Origin: Gemmatimonadaceae bacterium
Lineage (GTDB): Bacteria; Gemmatimonadota; Gemmatimonadetes; Gemmatimonadales; Gemmatimonadaceae
NCBI GenBank assembly: GCA_025931335.1
Contig: JAICNG010000031.1
Span: forward strand, 1-36,604
Length of the DNA stretch: 36,604 nucleotides
Reading direction: 5' to 3'
Shown: piece by piece, positions 33,399 through 36,604 of the stretch
How positions within the stretch are numbered: position 1 is the first letter of the stretch
How the letters are laid out: every line of letters begins with the position of its first letter
Notes under the pieces: generated by a model
What the model was told of the DNA's origin: nothing
Seen by the model: the letters and a program-made list of their open reading frames with translations, nothing else
The model's database searches: none
Position numbers and translations under genes: made by a program

Positions 33399-36271
33399 CG
33401 CTCCGGGCGCGCGCCGCGCTCGCGACCCTCCTCGTGCTGTGCGCTCGCGCGACCCCGGCAGCTGGGCAGCTCGTTCCACACGACGCATGGCGGACGATCG
33501 CCACCGAGCACTTCCGCGTGCACTTCACACCGCCCCTCGAGGCGGCGGCTCGGCGCGCGGCGTCACAGGCGGAGGTGGCATGGCAGGGGCTCGCGGCCGA
33601 GCTGCGGGCGCCGCGGGGGGTGATCGACCTGGTCATCGCCGACAACGTCGACTTCACGAACGGATTCGCGACGCCCTTTCCCACGAATCGCATCGTCATC
33701 TACGCGACCCCGCCGACGGCGTCGCGATCGCTGCGATTCTACGATGACTGGAGCGAGCTCGTCATCACGCACGAGCTCGTTCACATCTTCCATCTCGACC
33801 GGTCCGCGGGGTGGTGGGGCGTTGCGCGCAAGCTCTTCGGGCGCGCCCCCGTCTTCATGCCGAACTTCTACACTCCGGCCTGGGTCACCGAAGGGCTCGC
33901 GACCTATTACGAGTCCCGCCTGACGAGCGCCGGCCGGGTGCGCGGCACCCACCACGAGATGATCGCGCGGGCGAGCGCGCTCGCCAACGACGTGCCGCCG
34001 CCGCCCGAGTGGAGCGCGGCGACGGCGCGCTATCCGTGGGGTGAGATCCCGTATGCGTTCGGCTCGCTGTTCTTCGACTACCTCGCCCGCACGCGCGGCG
34101 CCGAGACCGTTCCGGAGTTCGTCGAGCGCATCTCGCGGTTTCCGCTTCCGTTCTTCCTCGGGCGTGCCTCACGAGGCGCGTTCGGGATCTCCTTCGGCGA
34201 CGCGTTCCGCGAGTGGCGCGACACGCTGCGCCAGGCGGTGGCGGGAGCCCCGGCCACGCCGATGGTCGGCTGGCAGGAGCTCACCCGCGAAGGGCGGCTC
34301 GCGCTCGCCCCCCGGTGGGCGAGTGACAGCGCGATCGTCTTCGCGGCGGTGCCCGGGAAGGAAGTGCCCGGTGTGTACGTGGTAGATCTGGCGGGGCGCG
34401 TGGACCGGGTGGCGCGGCGCAATGGCAGCGACGTCAACCTCCCGTTGCCGGATGGAAGCCTGCTGTTCGCTCAGCTCGAGTTCACGAGTCCATGGCACAT
34501 TCGGAGCGACCTGTGGATTCAGCGGGGCGGGAGCACGCGTCGCCTCACGAGTGACGCCCGGCTCGGCGAGCCCGATGTGCGAGCTGACGGGGCGATCGTG
34601 GCCGTGCAAGGGTCGCCGGGGACGAACCGGCTCGTGCGCGTCACCGCCGGCGGCCTCGTCACTCCGCTGACACGCATCCATCCCGACACGCAATGGGCCG
34701 AGCCGCGATGGTCACCGCGCGGCGATCGCATTGCCGCCGTTCGCTGGACGCACGGTGGATATGGCGACGTCGTCGTGCTCGACACGACGGGGGCACTCCT
34801 GGCGCGAGTCACCAATGATCGCGCGGTCGATGCCTCGCCATCGTGGAGTCGCAACGGCCAGTGGCTGTTCTTCTCGTCCGACCGAACGGGGGCGACGCAA
34901 CTGTACGCCGTGCCGGCGGACTCGCTCGGCGCCGACGATGCCGTCAACGGCGCCCTCGTCAGGCGGCTGAGCTCGGCGGCGACGGGACTCTTCGAGCCCG
35001 AGCCCTCGCCTGATGGCGAGCGCCTCGCCGCGGTGCTGTACCGGGACGATGGCTTCCACATCGGCGTGGCCCCACTCGACACGATTGGCCTGGACAGACC
35101 GACGTTTGGTGAGCGCTTCATGGCGCGCCCCGCACGCGTTCCGTCACCGTCCCCACAACCCGTGCGACGGTACTCGTCGCTCCGAACGCTCCTGCCGCGC
35201 TACTGGCTCCCGACGATCGGTGAGAGCTCGCGAGGCGCGACGTCGATCGGGGGATTCACCGGCGCTTCCGATATCGTGGGGCGCCATTCCTGGTCGGCCG
35301 AGGTCGCCTGGTCCCCGAAGGACGAGGAACTGTCAGGGAGCGCGCGGTGGGTGTGGCAGGGCCTCGGGATTCCCATCATCGATGTCGTCGCCGGGCAATC
35401 GTGGGATGCGTTCACCATCGTCGATACGAACGACAACCGCATCGGATCCCTGCTGGAGCGAACTCGTGAGGTGTCGCTCGGCTTCACGCTCGATCGTCCT
35501 CGCGTGCGCACGAACGCGTCGCTGGCGGTGGGCGGCGAATACGAATGGTTGCGCTACAGCTCGGATCCAGCGCCGGTCATCGATCGATTGACCTTCTCCC
35601 GCGGACGCACGCCGTCGTTCCGCGGCATCTTTGCATCGGCGGGGTGGTCGAATGCGCGACGTCCGCCGCTCGCGATCTCCCTCGAGGATGGCATCCAGAT
35701 CGGCGGCTTCGCGCGCCAGCGCTGGCTGGCGAGCGAGTCGCGTCCCTGGTCGAAGGAGGGGCTCGCGGTCCTCTCAATGTACAAGTCGCTCGATCTGCCC
35801 GGATACGCGCACCACGTTCTGGCGGCGCGCGTCGCCGGCGGCTGGTCCGATGGCATCGCCCCTGAGATCTTCTCCGTGGGCGGCGAAAGCGGAGCGTCGG
35901 TGGAGGTTCTGCCCGGTGTTCGCACGGGGACGCGACGCACGTTCGGGGTCCGCGGCTGGTCGCCTGCCTCACGAGAGGGAACGCGCGCGCTTGCGTCGTC
36001 ACTGGAGTGGCGGTTCCCGCTCTCCCTCACGACGCGCGGCACCGGGCCGCTGTTCTTCGACCGTCTCTCCGGATCTCTCTTCGCCGATGCCGGTGCGGGC
36101 TGGGATCCGACGCCCGTGGCCTGGATCGCGTCCGTGGGCGCCGAGCTCGCGCTCGACGTCGCGTGGCTCTACGATGACGCGTACCGTTTGCGGGTCGGCG
36201 CCGCGCGACCAATCGCTGGTTCCGGCCGGGGGAAGGGAAGCGTGTACGTCCTGTTGGGGACCTCCTTCTGA
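33395..36271 (+). CDS. metallopeptidase / TolB-type propeller / outer-membrane barrel fusion
   Basis: 958-residue secreted protein. Signal peptide MTLRARAALATLLVLCARATPAAG comes first. A gluzincin-type peptidase domain follows (about 30-290) with HELVH (His126, Glu127, His130) and the third ligand Glu166 in WVTEGLATYYES, like peptidase_MA proteins. Residues about 300-570 form beta-propeller repeats of the TolB/PD40 kind (for example PRWSPRGDRIAAVRW, PSWSRNGQWLFFSSDRTG, PEPSPDGERLAAVLY). The last 330 residues read as an outer-membrane barrel of the surface-antigen type, ending LLGTSF with terminal Phe. ATG 33395 overlaps the amidase stop, so the two are co-translated. It is likely an outer-membrane surface protease or a barrel-folding factor. 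Confidence 0.87.
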   Translation: MTLRARAALATLLVLCARATPAAGQLVPHDAWRTIATEHFRVHFTPPLEAAARRAASQAEVAWQGLAAELRAPRGVIDLVIADNVDFTNGFATPFPTNRIVIYATPPTASRSLRFYDDWSELVITHELVHIFHLDRSAGWWGVARKLFGRAPVFMPNFYTPAWVTEGLATYYESRLTSAGRVRGTHHEMIARASALANDVPPPPEWSAATARYPWGEIPYAFGSLFFDYLARTRGAETVPEFVERISRFPLPFFLGRASRGAFGISFGDAFREWRDTLRQAVAGAPATPMVGWQELTREGRLALAPRWASDSAIVFAAVPGKEVPGVYVVDLAGRVDRVARRNGSDVNLPLPDGSLLFAQLEFTSPWHIRSDLWIQRGGSTRRLTSDARLGEPDVRADGAIVAVQGSPGTNRLVRVTAGGLVTPLTRIHPDTQWAEPRWSPRGDRIAAVRWTHGGYGDVVVLDTTGALLARVTNDRAVDASPSWSRNGQWLFFSSDRTGATQLYAVPADSLGADDAVNGALVRRLSSAATGLFEPEPSPDGERLAAVLYRDDGFHIGVAPLDTIGLDRPTFGERFMARPARVPSPSPQPVRRYSSLRTLLPRYWLPTIGESSRGATSIGGFTGASDIVGRHSWSAEVAWSPKDEELSGSARWVWQGLGIPIIDVVAGQSWDAFTIVDTNDNRIGSLLERTREVSLGFTLDRPRVRTNASLAVGGEYEWLRYSSDPAPVIDRLTFSRGRTPSFRGIFASAGWSNARRPPLAISLEDGIQIGGFARQRWLASESRPWSKEGLAVLSMYKSLDLPGYAHHVLAARVAGGWSDGIAPEIFSVGGESGASVEVLPGVRTGTRRTFGVRGWSPASREGTRALASSLEWRFPLSLTTRGTGPLFFDRLSGSLFADAGAGWDPTPVAWIASVGAELALDVAWLYDDAYRLRVGAARPIAGSGRGKGSVYVLLGTSF

Positions 36272-36302
36272 TCACTCGCTGGTTACAGCCAACACTCGTG
36301 AT

Positions 36303-36424
36303 GGGGACAACACCCAAAGACGTCAGGCGTCAGACGTCAGGACGCAGAAGTCAGAAACGGCGCTGCTGTATTCTGAGTACTGATACCTGACGTCTGACGC
36401 CTGACGTCTTTGGGTGTTGCCCCC
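36303..36424. repeat. palindromic element F: inverted repeat of GACGTCA heptamers
   Basis: Arms 36303-36356 and 36371-36424 match at 48 of 54 positions with a 14-base loop; 36308-36341 and 36386-36419 pair perfectly over 34 bp. Within the left arm, 36319-36353 is five tandem 7-bp units of GACGTCA type, the last two diverged. It fills most of the gap between the metallopeptidase fusion and the carbonic-anhydrase gene. Mismatches are concentrated at the loop-proximal end. Confidence 0.92.
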
Positions 36425-36442
36425 CCCGCTCCCGTTGCCCCT

Positions 36443-36604
36443 ATGCCTCCGACAATCCACCCCACCGCCTACGTCCACCCCGCCGCCGTCGTGACCGGCG
36501 ACGTCACCCTCGGCGCGCGCGTGTCCGTCTGGCCGACGGCCGTGATTCGCGGCGACACCGATCGCATCACCATCGGCCCCGACACCAACGTGCAGGACGG
36601 CACC
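36443..36604 (+). CDS. gamma-class carbonic anhydrase family protein, 5' part only
   Basis: First 54 codons of a left-handed beta-helix protein, cut by the window end. The hexapeptide pattern GDVTLGARVSVWPTAVIRGD, then ITIGPDTNVQDGT, is typical of the gamma carbonic anhydrase-like (CaiE/PaaY/YrdA) family, in which the Arg and Asp of IRGD and the Gln and Asp of NVQDG are conserved. The zinc-binding histidines lie beyond the window. No SD is visible before ATG 36443; the right arm of element F ends 18 bases upstream. Confidence 0.88.
   Translation, partial: MPPTIHPTAYVHPAAVVTGDVTLGARVSVWPTAVIRGDTDRITIGPDTNVQDGT

Overview
The window is very GC-rich bacterial chromosome with densely packed genes, many joined by ATGA or GTGA stop/start overlaps. 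The gene set fits a soil-type Gemmatimonadota or a close relative: a DUF4175/DUF4159 pair, a zinc-ribbon Ser/Thr kinase with a PP2C phosphatase, Gram-negative envelope proteins (lipoproteins, outer-membrane barrels), and peptidoglycan recycling. The phylum is inferred from gene content; there is no rRNA in the window. I saw no tRNA, rRNA, CRISPR array, transposase or phage gene. It reads as ordinary core chromosome.

Layout. 7-4877 (+): DUF4175-like membrane protein, DUF4159 protein, a membrane-anchored GATase-like protein and a histone-deacetylase-family hydrolase. 4925-11646 (+): a tight six-gene run of methyltransferase, CorA, an orphan GvpL/GvpF-family protein, zinc-ribbon Ser/Thr kinase, L-Ala-D/L-Glu-type epimerase and PriA. 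11766-14092 (+): creatininase-family amidohydrolase, a TIGR00300 (LOR/SDH, ornithine-cyclodeaminase-like) protein and a small unknown protein. 14120-16649: an alkaline-phosphatase-superfamily phosphodiesterase (-) divergent from CcdA (+). 16723-19742 (-): ABC exporter, soluble histidine kinase and response regulator. 19867-20685 (+): glycine-zipper lipoprotein. 20788-23203 (-): outer-membrane barrel protein and gamma-glutamyltransferase lipoprotein. 23335-28433: the peptidoglycan-recycling set MurQ-AnmK-GH3 hexosaminidase (+), with an AmpG-like permease (-) converging on it. 28606-31305: a signalling protein with decayed Hpt, REC and GGDEF-like parts (+), converging with a PP2C phosphatase (-). 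31494-36271 (+): lipoprotein amidase coupled to a metallopeptidase/beta-propeller/outer-membrane-barrel fusion. 36443-end (+): start of a gamma-class carbonic anhydrase.

How the genes work together. Cell-wall turnover recurs: amidase, GH3 hexosaminidase, AnmK, MurQ, AmpG-like permease, Ala-Glu epimerase and gamma-glutamyltransferase could together release, import and recycle muropeptides. The Ser/Thr kinase and the PP2C phosphatase are a plausible opposing pair although they lie about 23 kb apart.

The most unusual feature is non-coding. Six gene ends carry long near-perfect palindromes whose arms are themselves short tandem repeats of 7 bp (four elements) or 9 bp (two elements). Four of the five convergent gene junctions have one. 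The sequences mostly differ from element to element, but the architecture is the same, and one supplies the final residues and stop codons of both converging genes. No known repeat family was recognised.
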